Shown piece by piece: positions 24,356-32,989 of a DNA stretch of 64,000 nt. Both the position numbers and the translations under genes were made by a program. The stretch is from positions 635,183 to 699,182 of the forward strand of contig NZ_WTYB01000001.1 of assembly GCF_009828055.1 (NCBI RefSeq). Direction: 5' to 3'. The stretch comes from Erythrobacter ramosus. Lineage in GTDB: Bacteria; Pseudomonadota; Alphaproteobacteria; Sphingomonadales; Sphingomonadaceae. The notes below the pieces were generated by a model. The model was not told the DNA's origin. It did not search any database and saw only the letters and a program-made list of their open reading frames with translations. Positions within the stretch are counted from its first letter, which is position 1. Every line of letters begins with the position of its first letter.

Positions 24356-26716
24356 ATGCCCAGCTTCGCCCAGAACCTCGAACGCACGCTGCACAACGCA
24401 CTCGGCAATGCGTCCGAGCGGCGGCATGAATATGCCACGCTCGAACACCTGCTCTTGGCGCTGATCGACGATGAGGACGCCGCCGCTGTCATGGCAGCCT
24501 GCGGTGTCGATCTGGCTGAGCTTGGCGAGGTCGTGAAGCAGTATCTCGATCAGGAATACCAATCCCTCAAGACCGAAGACGGCGCCGATCCGCAGCCGAC
24601 CGCTGGTTTCCAGCGGGTGATCCAGCGCGCGATCCTGCACGTCCAATCCTCGGGCAAGGACACCGTCACAGGCGCCAATGTGCTGGTCGCGCTGTTCTCG
24701 GAACGCGATAGCTACGCGGTCTATTTCCTCCAGCAGCAGGACATGAGCCGGCTCGATGCGGTGAGCTTTATCAGCCACGGCATCGGCAAGGGTGGCCGCC
24801 AGATGGAGCCCAAGACTCCGCAGGGCACCGACAAGGCGGATGAGCCTGCGCAGACCAAGGAAGCGGGCGGCGGCAACAAGAAGGAAACGGCGCTCGACCA
24901 GTTCACCGTCAACCTCAACGCCAAGGCCGAAAGCGGCAAGATCGATCCGCTGATCGGGCGCGGGCCGGAGGTTGACCGGACGATCCAGATCCTCTGCCGC
25001 CGTTCCAAGAACAACCCGCTTTACGTCGGCGATCCCGGCGTCGGGAAAACCGCGATTGCCGAAGGTCTGGCGCGCAAGATCATCGAAGGCGATGTGCCCG
25101 AAGTGCTGCTGCCCGCGGTGATCTACTCGCTCGACATGGGCGCGCTACTCGCGGGCACGCGCTATCGCGGCGACTTTGAAGAGCGCTTGAAGCAGGTCGT
25201 GACTGAGCTTGAAGCCATGCCCAATGCGGTGCTGTTCATCGACGAGATTCACACTGTCATCGGCGCTGGCGCGACCAGCGGCGGGGCGATGGATGCGTCG
25301 AATCTGCTCAAGCCCGCCCTTTCGAGCGGCGCGATCCGTTGCATCGGATCGACCACCTACAAGGAATTCCGCAACCACTTCGAAAAGGACCGCGCCCTGC
25401 TGCGCCGGTTCCAGAAGATCGATGTGAACGAGCCGACCATCGAAGACACGATCAAGATCCTCAAGGGTCTGCGTTCGGCCTTCGAAGAACACCACAAGGT
25501 CAAGTACACGCCCGATGCGATCAAGACCGCGGTGGAGCTGTCGGCACGTTACATCAATGACCGCAAGCTGCCCGACAAGGCGATCGACGTGATCGACGAA
25601 GTCGGCGCGATGCAGATGCTCGTCCCGCCAAGCCGGCGCAAAAAGACCATCACCGCGCGTGAGATCGAATTGGTCATCGCGACGATGGCGCGTATCCCGC
25701 CCAAATCGGTAAGCAAAGACGACAAGAAAGCGCTCGAAAACCTCGAACGCGATCTGAAGCACGTGGTGTTCGGGCAAGACGAGGCGATCACCCGCCTTGC
25801 CACCGCCATGAAGCTGAGCCGCGCAGGCCTGCGCGATCCGGACAAGCCGATCGGCTCGTTCCTGTTCAGCGGCCCCACCGGCGTCGGCAAGACCGAAGTC
25901 GCGCGCCAGCTCGCCACGATCATGGGGATCGAACTGAAGCGCTTCGACATGTCGGAATATATGGAGCGCCACTCGGTCTCCCGCCTGATCGGCGCGCCTC
26001 CGGGCTATGTCGGTTATGATCAGGGCGGCCTCCTCACCGATGCCGTCGATCAGAACCCGCATTGCGTGCTGCTGCTTGACGAGATCGAGAAGGCCCACCC
26101 TGACCTGTTCAACATCCTGTTGCAGGTGATGGATAATGGCCGCCTGACCGATCACCACGGCAAGACGGTCGATTTCCGCAATGTCGTGCTGATCATGACT
26201 ACCAACGCCGGTGCGTCCGACATGGCGCGAAGCGGGATCGGGTTTGGCGATGTGTCGAAGGCCGACGCCGGGACTGAGGCGGTGAACAAGATGTTCACCC
26301 CCGAATTCCGCAACCGGTTGGATGCGATCGTGCCCTTCGCCTATCTCGGCAAGAGCATCGTTGCCCGCGTGGTCGACAAGTTCATTCTCCAGCTGGAATT
26401 GCAGCTGGCCGAACAGAACGTCCACATCCAGTTCGACAGCGACGCGCGCACGTGGCTGGGGGACAAGGGTTACGACAAGCTCTACGGCGCCCGCCCGATG
26501 TCTCGCCTGATCCAGGACAAGATCAAGCAGCCGCTCGCCGAGGAACTGTTGTTCGGCAAGCTGGCCGATGGCGGCGAGGTGCATGTCAGCATCAAGGACA
26601 ACAAGCCGTCCTTCGAAATGACCCCGGCCCCGCCCAAGGTGAAGCCGGTGAAGAAGGTCTCGACGAAGAAGAAGGCGCCCGCAAAGAAGCCCGCGACCGA
26701 GACGGACGAGGGATGA
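24356..26716 (+). CDS. clpA: ATP-dependent Clp protease ATP-binding subunit ClpA
   Basis: AAA+ unfoldase that feeds substrates to ClpP. 786 residues: N-terminal double Clp-N repeat (FAQNLERTLHNALGNASERR onward), D1 ATPase with Walker A GDPGVGKT and Walker B LFIDEIH, and D2 with GPTGVGKT and LLLDEIEK; no ClpB-type middle coiled coil, so ClpA not ClpB. The C-terminal tail after PAPPKVKPV is unusually rich in Lys. Start ATG 24356 follows GAGG; upstream in-frame sequence reads through non-conserved residues. The adaptor gene clpS, often next door, is not present here. A strong terminator follows. Confidence 0.95.
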   Translation: MPSFAQNLERTLHNALGNASERRHEYATLEHLLLALIDDEDAAAVMAACGVDLAELGEVVKQYLDQEYQSLKTEDGADPQPTAGFQRVIQRAILHVQSSGKDTVTGANVLVALFSERDSYAVYFLQQQDMSRLDAVSFISHGIGKGGRQMEPKTPQGTDKADEPAQTKEAGGGNKKETALDQFTVNLNAKAESGKIDPLIGRGPEVDRTIQILCRRSKNNPLYVGDPGVGKTAIAEGLARKIIEGDVPEVLLPAVIYSLDMGALLAGTRYRGDFEERLKQVVTELEAMPNAVLFIDEIHTVIGAGATSGGAMDASNLLKPALSSGAIRCIGSTTYKEFRNHFEKDRALLRRFQKIDVNEPTIEDTIKILKGLRSAFEEHHKVKYTPDAIKTAVELSARYINDRKLPDKAIDVIDEVGAMQMLVPPSRRKKTITAREIELVIATMARIPPKSVSKDDKKALENLERDLKHVVFGQDEAITRLATAMKLSRAGLRDPDKPIGSFLFSGPTGVGKTEVARQLATIMGIELKRFDMSEYMERHSVSRLIGAPPGYVGYDQGGLLTDAVDQNPHCVLLLDEIEKAHPDLFNILLQVMDNGRLTDHHGKTVDFRNVVLIMTTNAGASDMARSGIGFGDVSKADAGTEAVNKMFTPEFRNRLDAIVPFAYLGKSIVARVVDKFILQLELQLAEQNVHIQFDSDARTWLGDKGYDKLYGARPMSRLIQDKIKQPLAEELLFGKLADGGEVHVSIKDNKPSFEMTPAPPKVKPVKKVSTKKKAPAKKPATETDEG

Positions 26717-26737
26717 GGCCAACCAAAACGCAAAACG

Positions 26738-26772
26738 GGGCGCGAGAGAGGAACATCTCTCGCGCCCTTTTT
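26738..26772 (+). terminator. Intrinsic terminator after clpA
   Basis: GGGCGCGAGAGA-GGAACA-TCTCTCGCGCCC is a perfect 12-bp stem with a 6-base loop, followed directly by TTTTTG. Textbook Rho-independent terminator. Confidence 0.95.
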
Positions 26773-26784
26773 GTTTAGTGCACA

Positions 26785-27789
26785 ATGACCGCCCCATTCT
26801 CCTGGATCCGGCCTGAGCCGCACGGCATCCATGTCGTCCCGGCCGACATCTGGGTCGATCCCTCGCGCGCGGTGCCGCGGGCGTTGGTGACGCATGGCCA
26901 TGCCGACCATGCGCGTGGCGGGCATGGGGAAACCATCGCGACCCCGGCAACGCTGGCGATCATGAAGTTGCGCTACGCAACTTCGGACGGCGCGGTGCGG
27001 GTGGAGTATGGTGAGAGCATCAGCCTCGGCAGCGGTGTATCGGCGACCTTCCTGCCCGCAGGCCATGTGCTCGGCTCGGCGCAAATCCTGCTGGAACACG
27101 CGGGCGAGCGGGTGATCATCACCGGTGACTACAAGCGCGCGCCCGATCCGACCTGCGCACCTTTCGAAGTCACCCCCTGCGATATCTTCATCACCGAGGC
27201 GACCTTCGGCCTACCGGTCTTCACCCACCCGCCCATCACCGAGGAAATCGGCAAGCTGCTCGACGCGCGGACGGAAAACCCCGACGCCTGCATCCTCGTC
27301 GGCGCCTATGCGCTGGGCAAGGCGCAGCGGGTGATCGCGGAATTGCGCGCGGCGGGCCACACGGACACGATCTGGCTCCACGGCGCGATGGAAGCGATGT
27401 GTCGGCTGTACGAAGAACATGGCGTGATGCTGGGCGATCTGCGCCTCGTCAGCGATGCGACCAAGGATCAGATGCGCGGCGCGATCGTGGTCGCCCCGCC
27501 CTCAGCGTTGAACGACCGCTGGAGCCGCCGCCTGCCCGATCCCATCACTGCGATGGCGAGCGGCTGGATGCGGGTCCGCGCCCGTGCCCGGCAGCGGGGG
27601 GTCGAATTGCCGCTGGTGATCTCCGACCATGCCGACTGGAACGAGCTCACCCGCACCATCACGGAGGTGAACCCACAGGAAACCTGGATCACCCACGGCC
27701 GCGAGGAAGCGCTGCTGCGCTGGTGCGAACTCAGCCAACGCCGCGCGCGGGCGCTGGCGCTGGTGGGTTACGAGGACGAGGATGACTGA
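26785..27789 (+). CDS. Ligase-associated DNA exonuclease (MBL-fold)
   Basis: 334 residues, metallo-beta-lactamase fold with beta-CASP-like region. Metal motif THGHADHARGG at about 36-46 and ITGDYKRAPDP further on, with ISDHADW near the C-terminus. It belongs to the putative exonucleases encoded with bacterial ATP-dependent DNA ligases and resembling mRNA 3'-end processing nucleases. The partner ligase is 450 bases downstream, separated by one small gene on the opposite strand. The usual Lhr-type helicase and PdeM-type phosphoesterase of this set are not seen in the window. Confidence 0.88.
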   Translation: MTAPFSWIRPEPHGIHVVPADIWVDPSRAVPRALVTHGHADHARGGHGETIATPATLAIMKLRYATSDGAVRVEYGESISLGSGVSATFLPAGHVLGSAQILLEHAGERVIITGDYKRAPDPTCAPFEVTPCDIFITEATFGLPVFTHPPITEEIGKLLDARTENPDACILVGAYALGKAQRVIAELRAAGHTDTIWLHGAMEAMCRLYEEHGVMLGDLRLVSDATKDQMRGAIVVAPPSALNDRWSRRLPDPITAMASGWMRVRARARQRGVELPLVISDHADWNELTRTITEVNPQETWITHGREEALLRWCELSQRRARALALVGYEDEDD

Positions 27790-27814
27790 ACTCCCCGTCC
27801 CCGTTTTTTCAGGC

Positions 27815-28129
27815 TTACTTGATCTCGGCCAGATCGGCGCTGATCTTGGTCAGCATGTCTTCGGTAATCATCCCCTGCGAGAAGGGCGCGACCGACTTGA
27901 GGCTCAGCGACTTGAACTGTTCGTAGGCCGGGTGCTGCGTCAGGTCCATCCCGTTGAAATGCTTGGCGACGATGGCCTTGGCGCGCTCGTCTGCCATCAG
28001 CGCTTCGATCGGCGTATCAATGGTGAAGGCCGCTGCGGTCGCGGCAGTGGGCGCGCTGTCGTCAGCGAAAGCCGGGGTCGTGAGGGCAGCGACGGCAAGG
28101 CCCAGAGCAGCAAGCGGAGCAAACTTCAT
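27815..28129 (-). CDS. Small secreted protein of unknown function
   Basis: 104 residues. Signal peptide MKFAPLAALGLAVAALTTPAFA with cleavage after AFA, then a short acidic/Ala spacer and a helical C-terminal half (IEALMADERAKAIVAKHFNG). Start ATG 28129 has AAGGA upstream. The gene is antisense to and between the ligase-associated exonuclease and the ATP-dependent ligase. I do not recognise a named family; the central LMADERAKAIVAKHF pattern resembles short periplasmic proteins of sphingomonads, but that is only an impression. Confidence 0.65.
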   Translation of the reverse strand: MKFAPLAALGLAVAALTTPAFADDSAPTAATAAAFTIDTPIEALMADERAKAIVAKHFNGMDLTQHPAYEQFKSLSLKSVAPFSQGMITEDMLTKISADLAEIK

Positions 28130-28239
28130 AGCGGCAAATCCTTGTTTAAGACGCGCACCCATGCGGCGTCGGCGACGCCCTTTAGCCGATCCATATGGCG
28201 CTGCAATGAACGGATCGATGAACGGTTGGATCAGGGCTG

Positions 28240-29838
28240 ATGGAGGAATTCGCCGCCCTTCTCGACGCGCTAGTCTACACCACAAGCCGCAACCGCAAAC
28301 TGGCGCTGATCGCGGCCTATCTGCGCAGCGCGCCTGATCCCGATCGCGGCTGGGCGTTGGCGGGCTTGACCGACGGGTTGGATTTTCCGGCGGTCAAATC
28401 CTCGACCGTCCGCAATCTGATGATGGAGCGGGTCGATCCGGTCCTGTGGGCGCTGAGCCGCGATTTCGTCGGCGATACGGCCGAGACCGCGAGCCTGCTG
28501 TGGCCCGAACCCGAGGATGCCGCGCCGCAAGCTCCTCTCACCCTCGCCGAGGTGGTGGAGCGGCTATCCGCCCTCACCCGCGCGACGGCCCCGAAGAAAC
28601 TGCCGCTGCTGTTCGACCGGATGGACGCCAAGGGCCGCTATGCCCTGATCAAGCTCGCCACCGGCGGGATGCGCGTCGGGGTCTCGGCCCGCCTGGCCAA
28701 GACCGCCTTTGCTCTGGCCTTCGGTGTCGCGGTGGAAGAGGTCGAGGAATACTGGCACGCGCTGACCCCGCCTTACACCGAACTCTTTGCCTGGGGCGCA
28801 GATGGCGGGCCTGCGCCCGATCTTCCCGGGGTGCCACGCTTCCGCCCCTTCATGCTCGCACATCCGCTGGAGGATGGCGAGGTGGATCTGAAAGACTACG
28901 CCGCCGAGTGGAAATGGGACGGCATCCGGGTGCAATTGGTCAGGGCAGGCGGGGAAACGCGAGTCTACTCCCGCTCCGGCGACGATATTTCGGCGAGCTT
29001 CCCCGAGATGCTCACGGTGTTACCGATGGACGCGGTGCTCGATGGCGAGCTGCTGGTGCGCGGGTCGACCCAAGGCGGCGAGGCCGGCGGTGCGGCGAGT
29101 TTCAATGCGCTTCAGCAACGGCTCGGGCGCAAGACCGTCTCGGGCAAGATGTTGAAGGAGGCCCCCGCCTTCGTGCGGCTCTACGATGTGCTGCTGCTGG
29201 ACGGCACCGATTGGCGCGAACACCCGTGGAAGTCGCGCCGCGCGACTCTCGAAGCGCTGATGGGGCGCCTGCCCGCGTCGCACTTCGACCTGTCCGCGCT
29301 GGTCGAGGCCCAGGATTTCTCGGCGCTGGCCGCCATCCGCGACACCGCGCGCGACGAGGCGATTGAGGGCCTGATGCTCAAGCATCGCGACAGCCCTTAC
29401 GTCGCGGGCCGCAAGGTCGCGCTGTGGTACAAGTGGAAGCGCGATCCGCTGCTGATCGATTGCGTGGTGATGTATGCTCAGCGCGGCAGCGGCAAGCGGT
29501 CGAGCTTTCATTCGGACTTCACCTTCGGCTGCTGGGACGGCGATCCCGATGCCGGCGCCGAGTTGCTCCCCGTCGGCAAGGCCTATACCGGCTTCACTGA
29601 TGCTGAGCTGAAACAGCTCGACAAATTCGTGCGGCAGAACACCCTGAACCGCTTCGGCCCGGTGCGCGAGGTGAAGCGCGAACTGGTGTTCGAGGTGGCG
29701 TTCGACAGCGTCCACACCAGCAAACGCCACAAGAGCGGCCTCGCCATGCGCTTCCCCCGCATCCACCGCATCCGCTGGGACAAGCCCGCGCACGAGGCGG
29801 ACCGGATCGAAGCGTTGCGGGCGTTGATAAAGGACTGA
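28240..29838 (+). CDS. ATP-dependent DNA ligase, cisplatin-damage-response type
   Basis: 532 residues. N-terminal ligase-specific DNA-binding domain (about 1-190), nucleotidyltransferase domain with motif I WKWDGIR (adenylated lysine about residue 225), motif III/IIIa region DAVLDGELLVRG and FVRLYDVLLLDG, motif IV EGLMLKH and motif V LWYKWKRDP, then an OB-fold domain (about 400-532). This family is linked to repair of interstrand or cisplatin damage and is encoded with an exonuclease, here upstream on the same strand. No helicase partner follows. Confidence 0.92.
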   Translation: MEEFAALLDALVYTTSRNRKLALIAAYLRSAPDPDRGWALAGLTDGLDFPAVKSSTVRNLMMERVDPVLWALSRDFVGDTAETASLLWPEPEDAAPQAPLTLAEVVERLSALTRATAPKKLPLLFDRMDAKGRYALIKLATGGMRVGVSARLAKTAFALAFGVAVEEVEEYWHALTPPYTELFAWGADGGPAPDLPGVPRFRPFMLAHPLEDGEVDLKDYAAEWKWDGIRVQLVRAGGETRVYSRSGDDISASFPEMLTVLPMDAVLDGELLVRGSTQGGEAGGAASFNALQQRLGRKTVSGKMLKEAPAFVRLYDVLLLDGTDWREHPWKSRRATLEALMGRLPASHFDLSALVEAQDFSALAAIRDTARDEAIEGLMLKHRDSPYVAGRKVALWYKWKRDPLLIDCVVMYAQRGSGKRSSFHSDFTFGCWDGDPDAGAELLPVGKAYTGFTDAELKQLDKFVRQNTLNRFGPVREVKRELVFEVAFDSVHTSKRHKSGLAMRFPRIHRIRWDKPAHEADRIEALRALIKD

Positions 29839-29878
29839 GCCGAGCCTACCTCACCCGCACACCATCGGGAGAGAAGTC

Positions 29879-30388
29879 ATGTCCTACGCCACCGCTGCTT
29901 TGGCGACCTACACCAACATGCTCGGCACGCTCGACAATCTCGTCGCCAAGGCCAGCGCGCATCCGAAGGGCGAGGCGCTGCTGCAAGCGCGGCTCGCTGA
30001 GGATATGTTCCCGCTTCACACCCAGATCCGCTTTACCCTCGATCAGGTGACCACCGCGCTCAACAGGCTCGGCAATCTCGAGCTGGCCTCGGACGAGAGC
30101 GACATCACCAGCTTTGCCGATGCCCGCGCGCGGATTGCCAAGGCGAAAGACATGGTCGCCGCGACCGATCCCGCCACCTGGCCGAGCGCGAACGACATGG
30201 TGGAGTTCGACCTCCCCAACGGCATGGGCTTCGTGATGCAGGCGCATGAATATTGCCGCGATTGGGCGACGCCGCAGTTCTATTTCCACCTGATGGCGGC
30301 CTATGCGATCCTGCGCGCCGAGGGTCTGGCGATCGGCAAGATCGACTATGTCGGCTACATGATGAAATATCTGAAGCAACCGGCCTGA
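29879..30388 (+). CDS. DUF1993 family protein
   Basis: 169 residues, DinB/YfiT-like four-helix bundle family DUF1993. Recognisable blocks: MLGTLDNLVAKASAHPKG near the N-terminus, EDMFPLHTQIRFTLDQV and the C-terminal PQFYFHLMAAYAILRAEG. Proteins of this kind can bind metal, but function is unknown. It precedes a DUF1275 protein by 1 base, so the two are cotranscribed. Confidence 0.8.
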   Translation: MSYATAALATYTNMLGTLDNLVAKASAHPKGEALLQARLAEDMFPLHTQIRFTLDQVTTALNRLGNLELASDESDITSFADARARIAKAKDMVAATDPATWPSANDMVEFDLPNGMGFVMQAHEYCRDWATPQFYFHLMAAYAILRAEGLAIGKIDYVGYMMKYLKQPA

Positions 30389-30389
30389 G

Positions 30390-31028
30390 ATGCACCGCTA
30401 CGACCCCGCCCGCCAACGCCTTGCCCTCGGCCTTGCCGGATTGGCGGGGCTGGTGGATGCGACGGGGTTTGTGGTGGCGGGGGGCTACTTCACCTCCTTC
30501 ATGTCGGGCAATACCACCCGCATGGGGGTGGAGCTGGTGGAGCGGCCCGCACTGGCGCTCGCGCCGCTGGGGTTGATCGCCTGCTTTCTCGTGGGCGTGA
30601 TCGGCGGTGCGGTGATCGGGCGACGGGTGGGTGGGCACCGCAAACGCGTGCTGCTTGGGCTGGTCGCGGCGTTGCTGGGTGCCGGTGCGGGGCTTTTGGC
30701 AGCGGGGCTGCCCATCCTCTTCCTCGGCGCGTCGGCGATGGCGATGGGCCTCGCCAATAATGTCTTCGTGCGCGATGGCGAGGTGACCGTGGGCGTGACC
30801 TACATGACTGGCGCGCTGGTGCGCTTCGGCCAGGGGTTGGCGGCGCGGATCGATCGCCAGCCGCTCACGTCGACGCGCGGCTATGGGTTTTTGTGGAGCG
30901 CGCTGGCGCTCGGCGCGGTCATTGGCGGAGGACTGTGTCTGACGGCTCCCCTTGCTGCGGCGGGAGCGGCGTTCGGCTTTGCGCTGCTGCTGTGGGGCGC
31001 GGCCTTGCGGATCGAACGCGCGGCTTAA
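30390..31028 (+). CDS. DUF1275/YoaK family membrane protein
   Basis: 212 residues with about six membrane segments. Starts with RLALGLAGLAGLVDATGFVVAGGYFTSFMSGNT, the DUF1275 signature, ending in SFMSGNTTRMG; VGVTYMTGALVRFGQGL is the matching internal motif. Function unknown, likely an inner-membrane carrier-like protein. Its stop overlaps the stop of the convergent DUF167 gene in the shared TTAA. Confidence 0.85.
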   Translation: MHRYDPARQRLALGLAGLAGLVDATGFVVAGGYFTSFMSGNTTRMGVELVERPALALAPLGLIACFLVGVIGGAVIGRRVGGHRKRVLLGLVAALLGAGAGLLAAGLPILFLGASAMAMGLANNVFVRDGEVTVGVTYMTGALVRFGQGLAARIDRQPLTSTRGYGFLWSALALGAVIGGGLCLTAPLAAAGAAFGFALLLWGAALRIERAA

Positions 31029-31306
31029 TCCTGCACCCAGAACAGCTTCTGCCGCGATGTCGCGCCGCGCAGCAAGGTCAGGCGCGAAGGTGGGCAATCA
31101 AGCGCCTCGGCCAGCAATTCGATCACCGCGTCATTTGCAGCGCCCTTGTCCGCCGGCGCGCGGACTTTGACCTGCACCGCGCCCTCCGCAATCACGATCG
31201 ATTGATCGCGCGCGCCGGGTGTGACGCGCACCGCCAGCCGCCCAGCGGGATCGATGCAGGCGCGCAGGGCCTCGGCGCCGGGGAGGTCCCGCTTGGGCCG
31301 CGCCAT
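31025..31306 (-). CDS. DUF167 (YggU) family protein
   Basis: 93 residues. Typical DUF167 core: RLAVRVTPGARDQSI and VKVRAPADKGAANDAVIELLAEAL with SRQKLF near the end. Small alpha/beta protein of unknown function. Its ATG shares the A of the upstream TAA (TAATG), the last gene of a seven-gene coupled block. Confidence 0.87.
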   Translation of the reverse strand: MARPKRDLPGAEALRACIDPAGRLAVRVTPGARDQSIVIAEGAVQVKVRAPADKGAANDAVIELLAEALDCPPSRLTLLRGATSRQKLFWVQD

Positions 31307-31884
31307 TATCCCCCTGCTTGGCCGAGCGCCGTGCGAACCGCCTCGGCATGGTGCTTGGCATTCTCGGCATAGTGCATCGTGCCGATCCGCATCCCGGCAA
31401 TCGCCGCGTCATCGAGATCGCGCATCTTCCTCGCCGGACGCCCGCCCCACAGCTCGCGCGGTTCGATCACCTTGCGCTCGGTCAGCATCGCGCCTGCACC
31501 CAGCATCGCGTCACTCCCGATCACCGCCTTGTTCATCACGATCGCGCCGAGGCCCACGAACCCGCGATCGTGGATCGTACAGCCGTGGACCACCGCCATA
31601 TGGCCGATCAGCACATCATCGCCGATGATCAGCGGGCAGCCATCGGGATCGCCCGGGCGCGGCGGGTCGCAGTGGAGCACGCTCCCGTCCTGCACATTGG
31701 TCCGCTCACCGATGCGGATGCTGAACACGTCGGCGCGCAGCACGCAATTGTACCAGATCGAGGAGCCTGCGCCGATCTCGACATCGCCGATGATCGTGCA
31801 GCCGGGGGCGATGAAAGCGGTTTCGTGAATCCGTGGCGTGTTGCCGTGGATCGGGATGATGTTGACGCCCGGTCGGTGTGTCAT
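31306..31884 (-). CDS. Gamma carbonic anhydrase-like hexapeptide-repeat protein
   Basis: 192 residues. Left-handed beta-helix of hexapeptide repeats (I-x-G-D-V-x-I-G-x-G pattern from about residue 15 to 140). Three candidate zinc histidines are present, in the VLHCDPP, IGHMAVVHGC blocks, as in gamma carbonic anhydrases, here with an insertion (PPRPGDPDGC) typical of the YrdA/PaaY-like group. May be a carbonic anhydrase or an acyl-CoA thioesterase-like hydrolase. Start ATG 31884 overlaps the preceding GNAT stop (ATGA). Confidence 0.83.
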   Translation of the reverse strand: MTHRPGVNIIPIHGNTPRIHETAFIAPGCTIIGDVEIGAGSSIWYNCVLRADVFSIRIGERTNVQDGSVLHCDPPRPGDPDGCPLIIGDDVLIGHMAVVHGCTIHDRGFVGLGAIVMNKAVIGSDAMLGAGAMLTERKVIEPRELWGGRPARKMRDLDDAAIAGMRIGTMHYAENAKHHAEAVRTALGQAGG

Positions 31885-32438
31885 TGCTGGCTTTTCCATT
31901 CTTCGCGGGTGATGGCATATTGGATCAACGGACGTTCATGCGGGTCCAGCGCCGGATCGTCAAAATCAAGCGCGGGCCGCCGCGTCATGCCGAGTTTTTC
32001 CATCAGCCGCCAACTGCCGATATTGGCCTCGCAGGTCACAGCGACCAGGTGCGGCACGGCGTGCACCGCGAAGCCCCAGTCGACCACCTCCCGCATCGCT
32101 TCATGCGCATAGCCCATGCGCCAGCGATCCTCGCGCACCAGCCAGCCGATTTCGTGATCGGTCGGATTGGGGGCGAGCGGATGGGCGATGCGGCGCAGCC
32201 CGCAATGGGCGACGATTTCGCCGGTGTCGCGTTCCTCGGCGAGCATGAAGCCGAAGCCCTCGGCGGCAAAGCTGGCGCGGGAAGCGGCGTGTTTGGCAGC
32301 AATCACCGCGCGCGGCTGGACCCCGCCGAGATGCCGCATCACGGCAGGCGTGTTGAGCAGTACCATGTGCGCATCCAGATCACCCTCGCCGATCTGGCGC
32401 AGCACCAGCCGCTCTGTCGTAAGCACGGGCGCCGTCAT
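31881..32438 (-). CDS. GNAT family N-acetyltransferase (copy 1, RimJ/RimL-like)
   Basis: 185 residues, Acetyltransf_3-type GNAT. N-terminal TERLVLRQIGEGDLDAHM, then GGVQPRAVIAAKHA, acetyl-CoA-binding strand/loop WLVREDRWRMGYAHEAMREVVDWGF and a late LVAVTCEANIGSWRLMEKLGM. RimJ/RimL-type enzymes acetylate protein N-termini, but this one could act on small amines. Third in order of transcription of three tandem GNAT genes. Start ATG 32438 overlaps the upstream stop (ATGA). Confidence 0.85.
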   Translation of the reverse strand: MTAPVLTTERLVLRQIGEGDLDAHMVLLNTPAVMRHLGGVQPRAVIAAKHAASRASFAAEGFGFMLAEERDTGEIVAHCGLRRIAHPLAPNPTDHEIGWLVREDRWRMGYAHEAMREVVDWGFAVHAVPHLVAVTCEANIGSWRLMEKLGMTRRPALDFDDPALDPHERPLIQYAITREEWKSQQ

Positions 32439-32989
32439 GCCGCCGCGCGCCATTGGTCGAGGGTAATGCCATAGGCGATGATGCGCGGATCTTCGGAGCC
32501 GAAGTCGGTGCTGTCGAAATCGAGATCAGCGCGCCGCTCCATCCCGAGCCGGAGCATCAGTCCCCAGCTGCCAGTATTGCCCTGCACCGTCAGCGCAATC
32601 ACCTCATCCGCGCCGAAACGGTCGAAGGCGAGATCGAGCGAAGCGGTGGCGGCCTCTTTCGCGTATCCCTGCCCCCAAGCATCCTCGCGCAGCCGCCAGC
32701 CGACTTCCATCATGCCCTGCGGTCCGCCAGGCTGGTTGGAGCGCTTCAACCCGCAAAAGCCGAGCAGCGCGCTGTCTTCCTTGCGTTCAACTACCCAGAA
32801 GGTGTGGCCGTGATCGCGCCCATAGCCCTCGATCCGCGTCTCCCCCGCCGCGCGCGCCACATCATCCTGCACGCCGCCAAGCCAGCGCATCACGGCAGGC
32901 GTGTTGGTCGCCTCCCAGAACACGGGCCAATCCTCCGCGCGCCAATCGCGCAAGATCAGGCGGGCGGTTTCGTGGCGGAATTCGGTCAT
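32435..32989 (-). CDS. GNAT family N-acetyltransferase (copy 2, RimJ/RimL-like)
   Basis: 184 residues, same family and domain order as copies 1 and 3: ETARLILRDWRAEDWPVFWEAT, GGVQDDVARAAGE, VGWRLREDAWGQGYAKEAATASL, and VIALTVQGNTGSWGLMLRLGM. The WGQGYAKE segment is the acetyl-CoA pyrophosphate loop. Start ATG 32989 overlaps the stop of copy 3 by four bases. Substrate unknown. Confidence 0.85.
   Translation of the reverse strand: MTEFRHETARLILRDWRAEDWPVFWEATNTPAVMRWLGGVQDDVARAAGETRIEGYGRDHGHTFWVVERKEDSALLGFCGLKRSNQPGGPQGMMEVGWRLREDAWGQGYAKEAATASLDLAFDRFGADEVIALTVQGNTGSWGLMLRLGMERRADLDFDSTDFGSEDPRIIAYGITLDQWRAAA

Noticed and set aside
25145..26950. 601-codon frame antisense to clpA
   Set aside because: Shadow of clpA in a GC-rich sequence, no domain signature.
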